A stretch of 64,000 nucleotides of DNA, from the NCBI RefSeq assembly GCF_020740795.1, contig NC_067296.1:5309001-5373000 (forward strand). The letters are read 5' to 3'. The stretch is from Apus apus. Its lineage: Eukaryota > Chordata > Aves > Apodiformes > Apodidae. A model generated the notes under the pieces. The model saw nothing but the letters and a program-made list of their open reading frames with translations, was not told the origin of the DNA and made no database searches. Shown in pieces: positions 22,801 through 37,200 of this stretch (position 1 is its first letter; each line of letters opens with the position of its first letter). Made by a program: the position numbers and the translations under genes.

Positions 22801-25800
22801 GTGCAGTAGATAAAAATTATTTTATTTGCAAAATAATCAAATAGCATTTCAAAGTGCCTAAATTCCACTAGCTGCTGTTAGTGTCTTGGCTGTTCATCAG
22901 TCTGTGATTTAACTTGTGTTCAACCCAGCACTGTTCTGCATAGAAAGTGAAGAGATCAACCTGAGCAGTGGTTTTAGAAGGAAAAACAGGAAGATGGACT
23001 GGACCAAAACGTTGAGATGCAGTTTGAGGCCAGCATCACTGTAGTAACCATTGCAATGCATTAACAGGAGTCAAGTGTGAATTTGATTGTCCAGTGTCAT
23101 TGAGATGGCTTCTGGAAGTCAAACACTTGAAGGAGGGGCATACTTAAACAGTTCTGCAATTCAAAACTGCTACAGTATTTTTTTTGGGGGGGAAAGAAGG
23201 TCTTGCTGCTGCAGCATCTTATCAGAAACTGGCAGGTTTTTTATGTTGGCCTGAATGCTCGTGCGGCACTTCTGTGTATCAGGGTGAAGCTACCAAGGGG
23301 AGTGAACAGGGAAATTTAAGTAGCAAGAGTGCTGAACAGCAAGTGCCTCACAAGTTACAGAATTTCAGCACGTTCTGTGTTTTGCATTGAATTCATGTTT
23401 CATGTGTGGTAGAGCTGTGCATGGAAAAGGTGGGGGCGAGTTAAATGCTAACAAACTGAAAAGCAACATCATGGAGATCCTTCAGATTTCTCCAAAGGTT
23501 GTGAAACAGTCTGTTGGAGACCAGACTTGCTCTTCCTTGCTGCTGCTTTGTTGCACCTCCTGGATGGGTGAGAGTCTTTCGAAACTGGCCGGGCCACTTC
23601 TGAGGGAGGGCTCTATACCTTAGTGCTGCTGCTAGAGACGCTGTGCTAAACAAACTTCTCAAAGTGAGGGAGCTTGAAGGTAAACTTGTGCTCTGTCTGT
23701 CTTCTGCATAATAGGATGAAACTGTCTTTTTAAGTTCCAGAGCATATCACCACTGCGTTTAAATGTCAAATGTTTGGCAAGAGATCCAAAAATACAAAAG
23801 GTAGTTAACGGTGTTTAGATGCAGATTGATATCTCCCCTGAAAATTTCCTTTCCCTTTTTTGTGATACGTGAAGATGTGAATCCTGAGGAATGTAATTTG
23901 TTCCTTCCAGCACAAGTCTTGAGTCACTCCCAGCCTTCCCTTCCAGACTGCAGTGCTGGGTGATGAGCCTGCATTGTAAGAAATGCTGCCCACAGCCTCA
24001 GAACAATGCTTGGGGTAGTTTTAAGTCTGAAATCACTTAGCTTCTTTTATTTTAGAAGTATTTAACTTCAGACTCCAATCTCTAAAAAAAAAATATTGTA
24101 TTTTCACACGGTTTTTCAATAAATTCACAGCAATCTACTGCAGGCCTTGTAGAATCTAACGGTGTAGCTTTACTATAGGGAATGTTCAGATTGTTACATG
24201 TGAGGGTACTAAATGCAGACACAGAAATGTAAATAAATGCATTGTTGGTAAGCTGCTCCTAAAATATCATGTGCTATGTAAGTTGTTTGCATCTGTTTTC
24301 TCTGCAGTAGCCTCAGAAGGGCTTTACTAGAGACCTTGAGGTCTGCTGCGTTAATTGTTCTGACACATTCAGCATTCAGGTTAAAATTTAATGGGTGTCT
24401 TGTGGGAGTGGGGAGTTGAATGCATTTCAGTTAGCTGCAGCCAACTTCTGCTTTTGTTAAAACTCAGCAGAATTACCTAAATGTGCTGGAAGATGTGTTT
24501 TGAGGGTTAATGGCCTGTGTGCTTCCTACTTCTAGCAGATTTTCTTAAGATGTTTTTTAGTTTTACTACAGTGTTAAGTGATACCTTTTATTAAGATGCT
24601 ATCAGCACTACTTTGTTTACTGTATAAAACATGAAAAAAATTTTCACCAGGGGAACAGCGTAAAGTTTGTGGGTTTTTTTTGGTTTTTTTTTTTTTTACA
24701 AGGTTTCACATAAATTAGGCTTCTAAATGTGATGGAACACAAATTCAGGTTTAATTTCATTTACTTCAGATATTTGTTGGATAGTTCATTGAATTCCAAC
24801 CTCCTGAGTTGTGCTGTCAGCAGAAACTGCAATAATACGTAATTATAGCGAGTACTTAACATCTCATTGACTCAAATTCCTCTGTTAATGATTTCACTGG
24901 ATTCCTGTTAAAGTAATACCTGCTGAAATAGCACAAGCCTCTGCCCCATTAGGGAGGCTCCAGGTCAGATTCTTACCAGTGTTGTAATCTGTTGTAGTTC
25001 TGCTAAAATCAGCGGAGCTCTAACAGTTTATCTGCTTTCTTGTTACTGGGCTGCAGGCACGGACTTTAGTGATACAGTGACTATTTAAGAAAAGGATACT
25101 TCAGCTGTTTTTCTTTTTTCTGTGGCTTTTCAAGATCAGGTAGCTTCCATTTCAAGTCTGCTTGAGCTGGTTGTGTTAATGTAATTTCTCATATCCTGGT
25201 GAGACATGCAGTCATTCAGAAATAGTTCCACTTAAAAAGCCAATAAATATCTTTGCGGCTTCTGGTTTTATGGGAACTCCCCCAGGTTTTATAGAAAGCT
25301 TCACACTTCACACAAACATGTGAGTTATATGCTATTTAGCACTATGTATTCTGCTCCTGTCTGCAGTTCTGAAGGACTGTGTCTTAGGTTTCCAAATCTG
25401 AGAGCAGATAGTTGGAGAAATTGGTGTTTATCACCTTGCTTTTCTGGGGCTGTTTCATTTGACTGAGACAGCAGCATGTGACAAATTTGCCAGGCCCTGC
25501 TTTCTCTCTGTGCAACTATCCCTGTTTAGCACTGTCAGGGTTTAAATCTGTATCATAATTTATTTTTAAAAGTGCTTCCCCCTGTTAAGAGAACAGGAGA
25601 AGGGTATGGACGTGCTGTTTCAGCAGTGAGTTTGCTGCTGACCTGCTCTTCTGAAAGAATAGCTAGAACATCAGTTTGAAACACAGTTCTTGGCGAGAAC
25701 TAGGATTATTTCTTTTAAACAGTATTCCCAGTTACCACTGTTGTTACTCTGCTATTAACTGCCCTAGGAAGCTCCCACTACGTGTGCCTCTGGTGGCTTC

Positions 25801-28800
25801 CACTGCCTGTCACTGGCTGAACATTGAAGTTACTACAGTGTTGAAGTGCAGTTCTGGGTAGAGCCTTTGCTGCTGCTATTTAGTACTTCAGCTGAAAACA
25901 TTGTAGTGGTTTCCCTGTGTGGAAGAGACCACAGTATTTTTAGCCCAGCATTTGTTTAAAATGTCCTGGCTGACATAAATACTAAATAGTTCCCGTGGAT
26001 TTAATGAGGTTTATAGTTAGAAATATTTTCATGTTGAATACAGACTTTTTAAGCTCATAGAGTAAAACTGCAGTGGCATCTTTGAATGTCATAGGGAGGG
26101 TTAGGGCATTTGGAAGGTGATATAAAAAGGAAAAGTTAAGTTAATTTTGTATTCTTGTGATCTGCAAGATATGAAAAGCAGTGTGAAGTTGCTGTTGGCT
26201 TTAGAAACACAAGCATACATGCATATTTTCTAGTTGAAATTTGGTTTCTGAATTTGACTTTGTAGCTACTTGGCTGATGAAGAAGTGAGAGCTCCAGACC
26301 TGAGAATGAAAGTGAAAAGCATGGAGCTGCAGTTATTCTTCCTGAAACTTGTTCTTTTTTAAAACCTGCTCAATATGAATGATTCTTGGACTTCTTTGAG
26401 ATAAAAGTAGGATTTTGTTAAACTTCAGTCTGTGTTGCAGTGTCAGCAGGAGCAGTGTTATGAAAGATGCAGTTTTGTTCTGGTCCTTGCAATAAACAGT
26501 ATTCTGGGAAACTGCAGCACAACTGGTAGAGATCAGACTTGATGGGGAAGTAGGAGACCTTGACAGTTAGTTTCCTGTTAAGGGTTTGTGATTCAAATAA
26601 GAATTCCTTCACGGATTCACTAGTTATCGCAGAGTTTGTAGTGATGTTTTCCATCATCTCAAGGCCTGCTTGTCCACTACAATAACATACTTTGCACAGA
26701 AAGAACAAATGGGCAGAGTACTCATGAGTATTACATTTCATACTGTTGCTTCCCCCTGGGGAAGTTTCCTGTGTTTATTACTGATGCTTAAATCTCAATA
26801 GCTTCACTTGAAGACGGTCACAGTAGTAGTCAGCTTAGGCTTATTAACTTGTACTGACAGCTGCTGTGTGTTTCAAAACTGTCCATTTCCAGCATGAAGG
26901 AGTCACATGGATGGACAGCACTGAGCATGCTTTACTCCTGTATTGGAAGGCCTTGGAGGTGTGAAGGCTGGAGAATGTCTGAAATGCATATCTTGTTGGA
27001 ATGGGGGCAGTGCAGGCTCAAGTATGGGAGGCGTAGCAGGAAAGTTAGCATAGGTGCTTGTCATTCAGCCTCAGCAGACAATACCTCATCAAAAAAAACA
27101 ACTTGTGTCTCCACCTAAAGTACTTAAATCCCTGTTTCAATATGAAGATGATAACTTTTGAAATTAGGATGATTGCAGGGTAAAGAGGGACAGAGTCAGG
27201 CCATTGGGAAATTGTTTTATTAGAAGGCTCCTGTCAGTCTTAGAGCCAGAAGTTTCTTCCCATGGAGCTTCTGATCGGTAGATCTCTTTGGATTCCTTAT
27301 CAGTATTTTTGACATTAATGTATTTGTTCATGTTCACGAGCTTATCATATGCTTTGTGCAGTTGTGAGGTGTGTGGGTGTGCATCTATATATACTTTTAT
27401 GTTGCACCTTTGTCAGAGAAGGTTTTTTTTTAAAGTAGTCTTAAAAAGACAAGGGCTTCCTTCTCTAGTGGTTTTGCAAAGTGCTGAGTTTCATGGTGCC
27501 CACCAAAAGATGAAGACGCTCCCTTATGATTCTGCCCAACATAGATGGTTGCATATTTAAGAAAGATGGACATGGATGGAATTTGATGTTGCAGCAGAGT
27601 GATTCTGCAGCTGGCTGTATCTTTCTGTGAGTGTAAAAAGATTGACTTCTGCCTCAGGAAAGCTTGGAGCATACTTGTATCTTCACTAAAATATTTTGAT
27701 CAGTCTGTGTAACTCATCTTTGACTAGGACATATCTGTGTACATTGGAGACACGGTATATCCATGGTGAGGATATACCAGCTAAGTACCTGTTAGGCCTC
27801 ATCAGCTGCAGTACACAGCTGACAGAATCTCTTACACACAATATTTAGCAGATAGTGCAGCTTTATTTGGGGGAGCAAGACTCTTAAATTGTCAGTGAAG
27901 GCATAGTTCTGATTCCTACTGATGGTCCCTTTTTATCCCACAATACTATTTTCCAATGATTTTCTAAAAGTAAGACCCTGGTGACTTTTACTACTTAGTG
28001 CTCATTTTAAAATCCCAGTCACTAATTTGCACAGTCTTACTAATTTTTCTAACTGCCATCTGGAACCTCAGTTGTAGAGCATTTTGGTGTGCTAGGGAAT
28101 AAATGATAGGAACAAATATGAGGTCTTGTGTTCAGTGTGGATAAAAGTGCATACAGCTTGTCCTGTCTGAAACCCACTGGCTAATGCATGTGCACTGGTT
28201 GGCTGCTCTGGAATGAGTTTTACCAAATGCTCTGTAATGTCTGAAGTGTTGGACTCCACTGCTCAGTGCACATTGCATGGGATTGGAAGTCGTCCTGTTT
28301 CCATCCAAATGTTTGCTAGTTTGGGACAGCTAGAAGATGTATGGCAGTGTCTAAAGGGAACAATTTTAAGAATAATTTTTAAAATAAAACTTGGCTTCAT
28401 GATAAAAAAATCAATAAAATAATTAACAGGAATAGAGCAGTGTGCAATTACAGATAGCTTTTTAAGTTTTCTTGGCATTTGTCACTTACTCTGATCTATT
28501 GCCTAACACTGCTTCTGACACATGAGAATATGAATTTGTACAGTGTTATCCAAGACCTTTTTCTTCCTTTGTTTGCCCCTTCTCTACATCTTTTCAGTTT
28601 GAATGACAGCGTGGTAGTTTTTCCTTTGTATGTAACATGGAATAGATGAGACGTCTTTTAGGGTGAGGGCAATGTACTTGAGTTGACGTTGTTATAGATG
28701 GCAGTGTATTACTGCTCAAGGCTTATATTCCAGTATTTGAACGAGGGCCAGACTTGTCAAAACAGCTGCTCATCTTCCTCTGAGGTTGCAGTTTCTTGTT

Positions 28801-31800
28801 TTGGAGAGGTGCCCTAAGAAAAGACCTTTTAGGGGAGAGGGTGAGGGAGAACTAGACTCTCACCTGCTGTGGCTTTTTTTCCCTTTTAAGTGTCTGTTGC
28901 AGAGTTTTAAGAATCTGGAAATAGAGTTGAAAAGCAACTCTTCTCACTGTAGTGCAGAGTTCTGTGGGGTAAGGGTAGCACAACTAGGTGGTCTACAAGC
29001 AGTTTTAGAAGCAGGAAAGTACAGGTAGTGGCAGGGACGCCCTGTTACGTAGCTTGTGATGTGAGATGGTTTGGACACCTGATAACCAGGTAGGAGGGTA
29101 GTCTTCCTTCATCTGCTCTGCAGTGGATGGAAGTCAGAGGTGAGTGCTTTCTGTCCTTAGGGAGATGTGTGGCTAAGTAAGTTGGCAGTTCTTATTCCAG
29201 CTTTGGTTTTGTGTGATCCCGTCTTGCCAGCTGTCAGCGTAGTCTGCACTGCTTGGTGCACTGGTCAGACTATGTGAAGATGAAGGGGTGTATATGAAGA
29301 GAGACTCTTTTGAAGCTGAAGGCAGGAAGCTCCGGGGAGGGACATTCTGTTACACATGGTCACTGTGTCTGGGATTAAGGTCCTTTGTGCTGGGCTTTGT
29401 TATCCTGTCCTGAGGCCATACTGTTTAAATAGGCAAACAGTAGGAGGAGAGGGAGTAGTGTGCTCTTCTCAGAGCTGGAGAAACAAGAACAGAGTGGGAG
29501 TGATACCTTCCAGCACAGAAATATATATATATATAAAGCTATCTGGCTAGGACCAAGATTCAATTCCAGTTTGGACTTTTTTCTTTTTATTATTTTTAAT
29601 TCTCTCTTCAGCTGAAGATTGAGGTAGTAGCAAGGGGCAATAAAAAAAAAAACAACACCACAAAACAAACAACAAGCTAACCAACTTCTGCAGTTTTAGT
29701 GCATGTTGTATTTTTTCCTGAAATACAGAACTCATCTCAGGATCTAAAGCCTGCATTTTTTTCTGTGGCACTACATTGTTTTCACATATACTAAAATGTT
29801 GCCTGCTGGGTTTTACCCTTAGTGAAATCACTATTTGCAGTAGGGATGTCAGTGGTTTCCTTGTCTGTATGCAGGGTTCTGGTATCCAGTACTTTTGAGG
29901 TTAGTCTCTTGCACCATACATGCCAACTTGTTAGTATGACTGTCTCTGAACTGTGCCTTAAGCAACAGGAGGAGCATATTATATCTTCTGCCAGGTTGTG
30001 AATGCTAGCAAGTGTGTGAGTAAGATCAATTATTGGAGAGATAAAACAGCCAGGATGGGTGGGACCAGTTTTAACTTGCCTAAGAAAGTACACTTTCAAG
30101 TCCGATGAGCACTCTGTATTATTCTAGCCTTTTGGGAAACTGGAAGCAGGAGTTCTTTGGAGATCCATGTGAGGGTATGATTCATACAAAATGGAGGGAT
30201 GGTGTAGTAGTAGTGACGTACTCCAAAGTTCACACTCTAGAGATAATGACCACCAGATGGGTAATAAAAACCTGCTTGCTCTTCTTTTGAGGACCGACAG
30301 CGTCACTGAGGCTGTTAAAATGTGTTGTGTCTGTTGTAATGCTTCTTGTGCACAGGAAACTCCTGTGTGTATGGATCAGAGTAAGCTTTCCTTGCTGGTG
30401 TTTCCTCTCGACACTTAGTTTTAAGCTTTAGCTTTGCTTGAAGATTAGATTCCTTCAGTTTGGTGATGGTGCACCTCAGGTATAAAGAGCAAATGTCTTG
30501 AGTGCTTTCTGGCAGTAGAAAAAGGAAGGTGCAAGTTGTCTTCCAGTACCCAAGTGTAAATTGCCAGATCCAGAGGCAGTAGGTTCATAGGACTACAGAT
30601 ACAATGCAAGAGACTAACTCTTTATCAGTGACCTTGATGAACTTCTGCAGTGTTGCACAGTCCTGTTGTAGGTGTCATGTTGATCCATCTTTCTAATAAA
30701 GAAACACCAGCACAAATCAGAGTCAGGATATCAGTGCTGTTAAGTCTGATATTGGTGAGTTGCTATACTGGAGCTGTGTAGGTTTTTGGATTCCTTTGTC
30801 TTGCTCCAGCAGACTGGAACATCTCTCCAGCTGTCCAGGATGGATACCTTTGGACGTGAATGTGGATAACATGCATTTTTCAAGAGCCTTTTTCACTCTT
30901 GCATTCTTACATCCTCCTGTGTTCCTCCTGCTCCAAAGCCAGGGAGCTTCTCAGAGGAGCAAGTATTTTGTCTGAGTCATAATATCATAGCTCTGTGTGT
31001 CACCTGCCCTTCATTAGGGAAGCATATGCAAGCTGTCCTTGAAATACCTGTTTTCATGAGTAGGTACAGTCTTTTAATTTAAAATATGCTGCTCTCTGGA
31101 GTTTTATAGCTATCATAAACAGTATGGTTTTTTAAATCATCAAGTTAGGCTTATTCAGCATTATCTGTATGTAAGGCAAACTTCTTTCTAGGATTTAGAC
31201 TGTTCTAATTGTCTAGATATCAAGAGGAAAGTACAGCATGGCACTTGATGCTCTGTACTTGTCTGTAGCTTTCAGCATGTGGTCTTGGGAGAGCTCAGCA
31301 CAGTGTAGTTTTGTTTGCCCCAATCCATAACTTGTCTTGCAGTGAATGGAGACTGCAGCTAGCAATCAGCTGGCTATCCCAGGAATTGAATTCTTAAACT
31401 GAATCTTGAGCAAAAGGCAGATGCACTTGAACTGATCAGTCCTTCTGTTTCTTGTTTTATAAATGAAGTTGTAAAGTTGTCATTCTTCAAACATGCCTTC
31501 TGTGTTGAACATGTTTGCCCCCTTCCCTCCTGCCCAGCCCTGTTGTTGAGACTCTTGTCCAGTGGTGCATGGTCTTCAGTTTATGATTTCACTGTCAAAG
31601 CATCAGCTTGTCTGTGTAGAGGAAAAAGTGAGTTTATTGTTGAACAGCAGCCTGAGATAAAATATTCTGTCTTTCTCTGTGTGGGTGAGTAGGCCCCTCT
31701 TACACCACTCATCTGGTGCAGTGTTTGTCTCTTTCAGGAATCTGATAGATTTTTCTTCATAGCTGTCAGGGTCATCTTTGCACACTGACAGTATCTACTC

Positions 31801-34196
31801 TGTGTGCAGTTTAGCAAACAGGTTACGTTTGGTAGGGGCAGCTAGTTCAGAATGGGGGTTGGATCTCCTAGGGACTAATCTGTGCTTGGGCTTTGCCCAT
31901 TGCTTACCAGTGTACTTGGTTTGAACAAGAAAAAGTTCTGACTCCCCAGCCACATTTCCAAAGGATCAGGTGGCTTGCAAGATCTTGGTGTAGTGAAGCT
32001 GAAGTGTGTCTTTTTAAAGTGGATTCCTTTACAGAGCATGAAGCTGTGGAGCTTTGTTGTGTGAAATGAGTCCCCTGTAGCTGTATTTCACAAGAACATG
32101 AAACAGTATTCAAAACATGTGAGCCTCATTTATTAACAGCAGAATTGGTTTGTTTTTTTTATGTGAGTTCTTGTGCTTTTTCTCCCTTTTTGTAAATACC
32201 CCACCCATCCACCCAGGCACAGGAGCCTCATGCTCAGATTCTAATCCAGACTAAGAAACCTTAAATCCCAAGGGGAACTTGTTAGTATGTAGTTCAAGGA
32301 GTCTTTGCATAAGACACAAACGTGCATCAGTGTGTTTGTGTTTGGGGAGGGCCATTGAGCTGGAGGAAGGAGCACTTCTCAGTTTGATTTTTATAGAGAA
32401 GTCCTAGGGAAGACATCTCCTGACTTGCACCTGGCAAATACCTTTTGAATGGAGGTGAAAGAAGTAGGCTTTTTGATTTGATTTGATTTTTTTCTAAGCT
32501 GAATTTTTATAGTGTCTTTTTGTAGTTTTAATCTCAGCAGAGGTCTGGAATTAGTTTTTGACAATCAGCTCTATGGCAGAGAAGAGTCAAAGAAGCCTTA
32601 ATTTTAGTTGTTTTTCCCCAATACTGAAAAAAAACATTTTTAAAAAACTGTACATGTACTGCAAACAGGTATGTGGTGATTTTTATCATCATTGCTTCAG
32701 AGACTGGAAAGGTAAGTTTTCTACTAGTTTTCAGTTCAAACATCTGGTATTCAGAAGGGCTTTCTTTAAAGCATCCATGAAGTGTTTGAAGGATTAAAAA
32801 TGAATGCAAATTTATGTTATTCCTAGGTTCCATGTTCTGAAGTTGGTGTCATTTGGTCACAAGTGCCAGTGACACTTGCTCAGTTCTTTGTCCCATAAGG
32901 TATTTAACTGTCTCCTCCCCATCCCCAGGTATCCAAATAGTATCTTATTAGGCAGTGTGGTCAGCACTTTGCCTGCTACAGGTATGTGATTTCCCAAGTC
33001 CTGTGATCCAAACAGGTTTATTTACATACAGAACCAAATTCAGATCAAATTACTTGAGATTGGTACTCCAAAAAGGCATCAATACAATCATAGGTTGTCG
33101 AGTGTCTTTGTACACTGATTCAAGTGATGTTTCATCCCTGTTGGTCACTACAGTTTTCCCTTGCACTTCATCAAACCAGAATTACTCTTGTATGTCAGAT
33201 GTGCATGTATTTTGTAAGGCATCTTCTGATGCAGTTTGGTGGAACAAATGCTGGACTTGACATTAACTGCCTGCTTTTCATTCTAGCAAAGTTAGATTTT
33301 TCTGGGAATGTGATGGTTGGTATTAGCAAGTTGTCTCCTTGTTTTATTTGTCTGTGGTTATTGCTTTGACTTTAAATACCTTGCAGTTTCTGTATCAGGG
33401 TAGCCATCTAACTGTAAAGTGATAGCAGAAAAGATTCTAGTACTTGTTGCAGAGACTGTAGTGGCAGCAAGTATCTTGTTTTATATTTTAACCTCAGGGT
33501 AACTGGTACTTAAGTGTGTCACGTGAAAACCTATTTTGAACTGATTTTCTGGTGGTAGATCCTTTCTTGAGCAGACCACTGAACAGTTTCACCTCTTAGA
33601 GATGCCAACAAATGTCCTTAGGAAGCCTGGGTGAACTTACATTGTCTCAAACAGATTTGGGGTGTTTATTATGCTATCACTGGAAGAGAAAATGGTTCTG
33701 TTACAAGTTGTTACTTAACTTTCAATTTTTTTTATACCTCTTTCTCTAGGAGTGTCTTGATCTGTCCATGCAGCTGCTTGGGAATGTCATGTGCAACTAA
33801 ATATCTTGTGTCATTAGCTGATCTTCAGAATAGGTTATTCATATTAATTCTTTCCTATGATATTGGAGCTACTCATCACATAGTTTTCCTACTTTCAGGC
33901 TTTACTTGGTACTACCACAACCATGAATGAAAGCCTAAGACCAGTCTGGTGTTTCAGTACTAGTGCCTTTTTACATCTGATAGCATCAAATGAAAGGCGA
34001 TCACAGGTGCCAGTTGTGATGACGGGAAAGAATGAGTTTTTCTCTGGTCTGCTCAGGACTGGAGTACAGGAAGCCAAGATAATTGCTAGCTGTAAACCAG
34101 ATCAAGTTGAAAAATAAATTGGTACACTTCAAAACTTGCAAAATAGTGTTGCTGAAGTGCACGCGAACTCCGACAAGTTAAATGTATTCAGGAATT

Positions 34197-34221
34197 GCAG
34201 TTTCAGAACTGCTGAAACTGC
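34197..34221. repeat. Perfect 10-bp inverted repeat
   Basis: GCAGTTTCAG, loop AACTG, then CTGAAACTGC. Within intron 2. The stem does not continue into the flanks, so it is too short to be a microRNA precursor. Confidence 0.6.
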
Positions 34222-37200
34222 TGTGCTCTTCTGAGTAAAGCAGAACTTACTCTGAAGAGTATGAGCATTTCTTTCTGCTGCTCGTGCCTGGACAGCACTT
34301 TCCCTCCCAGCAGTGGCTTTGTCTAGCACAGGCTTGAAGTACTTGGAAGAGGAGAATAGGAGGGAGCAGTACAGCTGCTGCTCTGGGCTGTTTGCGTAGG
34401 AGCAAACTACTAAATCAGCTGGAGTGGCTACATCTTACAAGGTGGTATTAGTCCTTCATGTAAGATTCATAATAAACTTGAGCAGACATATGGATTTAAT
34501 TTTGTCTCTAGTAAGAATCACAGTAACTTTTTAAAAATTTGTCTGAACATATATAACACTGGCAGCAAAGAAACTTTTTAAAAAAAAGGTTTTCCTGACC
34601 TTACAGTTGGATCATTCAGAAATAAATTATCAGACTGTAGATAGTCTTAGGTGTTCCTATTTGTTTTCCTTACCTATTTCTGCTGTGAAATAATCAAATG
34701 GATATAAATATTTCTTAATTTTTCCTTTTAGATATATGACTTGTTTGTCTTACTTTGCTTTATATTAAAGAAGAGTAACAAAGTATTGAATCCCTATAGT
34801 TGCTTCTGTAGTGCTCATAGTTTTTCAAGCATGTTTCTGATCCTCTGACCAATCAGCCTCTTAAAATATATAAATAATGTTAGCTGTCATGGTCAGAAAA
34901 TTTGAAAAGTAAATAGTGTGATCATAATGCAGTTGTTGTAAAGCAGAACCTCTGATATGGTGGAAGTCAGTAGTTAAGCACTTGGGAGTTTGGAGTGCAG
35001 TGATTAACTTTTGATGACACTGCACCTGCAGTGTATTTCCTTCAGTTGAAACAGCTCATGTAGTTATTATGATAATAGTGGAAGCCATTTGAAAGATAAA
35101 AAAAAAAAGGAAGCTAACTTTTCACAGCTAGTTATTTCTGCTTAGGTAAATAAAGAGCTGCTCTTAAAACTGAGGAGCAGGGTAACCAGAAACAATTGGT
35201 TCAGTTCAGTTTCCAAGGATTATGCTTGCTTGCTTTTAATAGACTTTAGGTATGAAACAAAGAAAGTAAATGTTTTTTATCCCTTTCATAAGTGTTCAAG
35301 GCAGATACAAGTTTTGTGTAAGGTAGAATCAGAAAATGTGGGCAATGCATTTAGTAGAATTCTGATTTCCATCCAAAGATATAAGCCATTAGTTAAAAAA
35401 AACACAACAAACAAGCCAACCCCGACCAAACAATCAAAACCCCAACAGAAAGCCTCACCAAACTGATAATACATTGTGTGGAGCTTCTCTACCTTTTTAA
35501 TTAAGAGTTTATTATGCATAATGAAGTAACCACCGCATGTTATCCTGCATTAACAGATCAAATTTTATATTCAGGGATCTGTATCAGTGTGATATAACAG
35601 GTGCCAACTAGTGAGACTTGCCCTGGATTTAACAAAATAAACAGATTACAGATGCATAATGAGATTAAAACCAGTGACTTAAAGTAACATTTCACATCTA
35701 CTGATGTAAACTAAAGACTTCCAGTGGAATTTGCTGCACCATATCTAGGAGCTGTTCTTAGAAGTCATTTAATTGTTGAAATTATAGCCTTATTTTATAA
35801 AGCAGTTTGAAAGCTTCTGTGACTTAGGTTGCTGTGGTGATGCTTCTGTCTGCATACTCTGTCCCTTTCAGAAGACTCAGGAGTACAGTTTGAAGGGCAG
35901 AAATCTCAGCTGTCATTAAACATTTACCTTTTGTTTGCTTTCTTTGCATTTTAGCTGGAATCAGGTTTCTTTTTGTATGCTAATTGTGATAATGTCCCCT
36001 CAGGCAGGGAAATTGTGTTCCCTCCCTAGTCTTGAGAGTGGGACTTGTGGCAAAGCTGGTTCTGGTGGTGAGATGCTTGCAGACCATGGCTGGAATTAGC
36101 CTGGTGTGGGTGAGTGATCACCCACAGTGGGAACAGAGGTGAAAACTGTCAGTATCCATCCAGTCCAGCCCTATAGTTGAAAGAAATTATTGTAGATAGG
36201 AGAAAAACAAACCCCAGCCACAAGATGAAATTGGTGTGGAAGTTACTCCCACGGAGTGATAAAAATAGTACTAGTGCCCAGACTTCTGAAGCAAACTTTT
36301 TAGAAGACTTTGGCCATGCTTCCCCCATGAGTTCAGCTTAATAGGCATGATGCTAAACGAGCAGTAGGAGAAATACCTGACTCCAGCATGTACAATGATG
36401 AGACTGCTTGGCAGAGGTGATTGCAGGATTGTGCCAACCACTTTCTGTCTTGCAGACTCAATTTATACCCTAAGCACTGCAGAGGCCTTATATTGTTCCC
36501 AAGGGTGCTGCCTCTTCAAGTCTTTCCTCCCTACAGCAAGCAGCAGAGCAGCACTGGCCAAAACCACGTCATGTTGTCAAGGGGTGGTTAATAAAAGGCT
36601 TTGAACAAATGCCATCAGAGCCTGTCTGCTGAGGACACTGAGCACACACAGCCTGTACCACTCCCATGTGTATAAACTGTGTGTGATCCTGCCTGCTAAA
36701 AGCAGGCTGCTCATTGACTGCTGGAAGAGAAGCATGTAAATGCAACTGCATTTTCTTTTTAATCTTCTGTAATATTTTTCCTTAGGGAGAGCCCTTGTTC
36801 TGGGTCAAACCTGGGATAGCCAAACACACCAGTTCTCTCCTCATATGGTGTTTGTGCAAATACAGAGTCTATGAGCTACTGTAGAGACATCACTCTCATG
36901 CTGAGGGAGTGTCAGGGTTTCAGGGAGTCTTTACAGATGACTTCTTTTTAGTGAATCCAAAATGCTAGTGATTTACACAGCCAGCAAGTGAAAATATTTT
37001 TCTAGTTGACATTATTGCACTGTAACTATTCCTGACAACACAGCAGTTTTCCTGTTGGCTACTGCAGTTTTTAGAACAGAAACTTTTCCTCTTATGCCCC
37101 CAAATAAAACTATTTTTAAAATATAGCTGCAATTTCTACTGTCCTCTCTAAGGACTAGGAAGCATAGTTGTTTGCCCCTGTTCTCTCCTGATTCACCTGT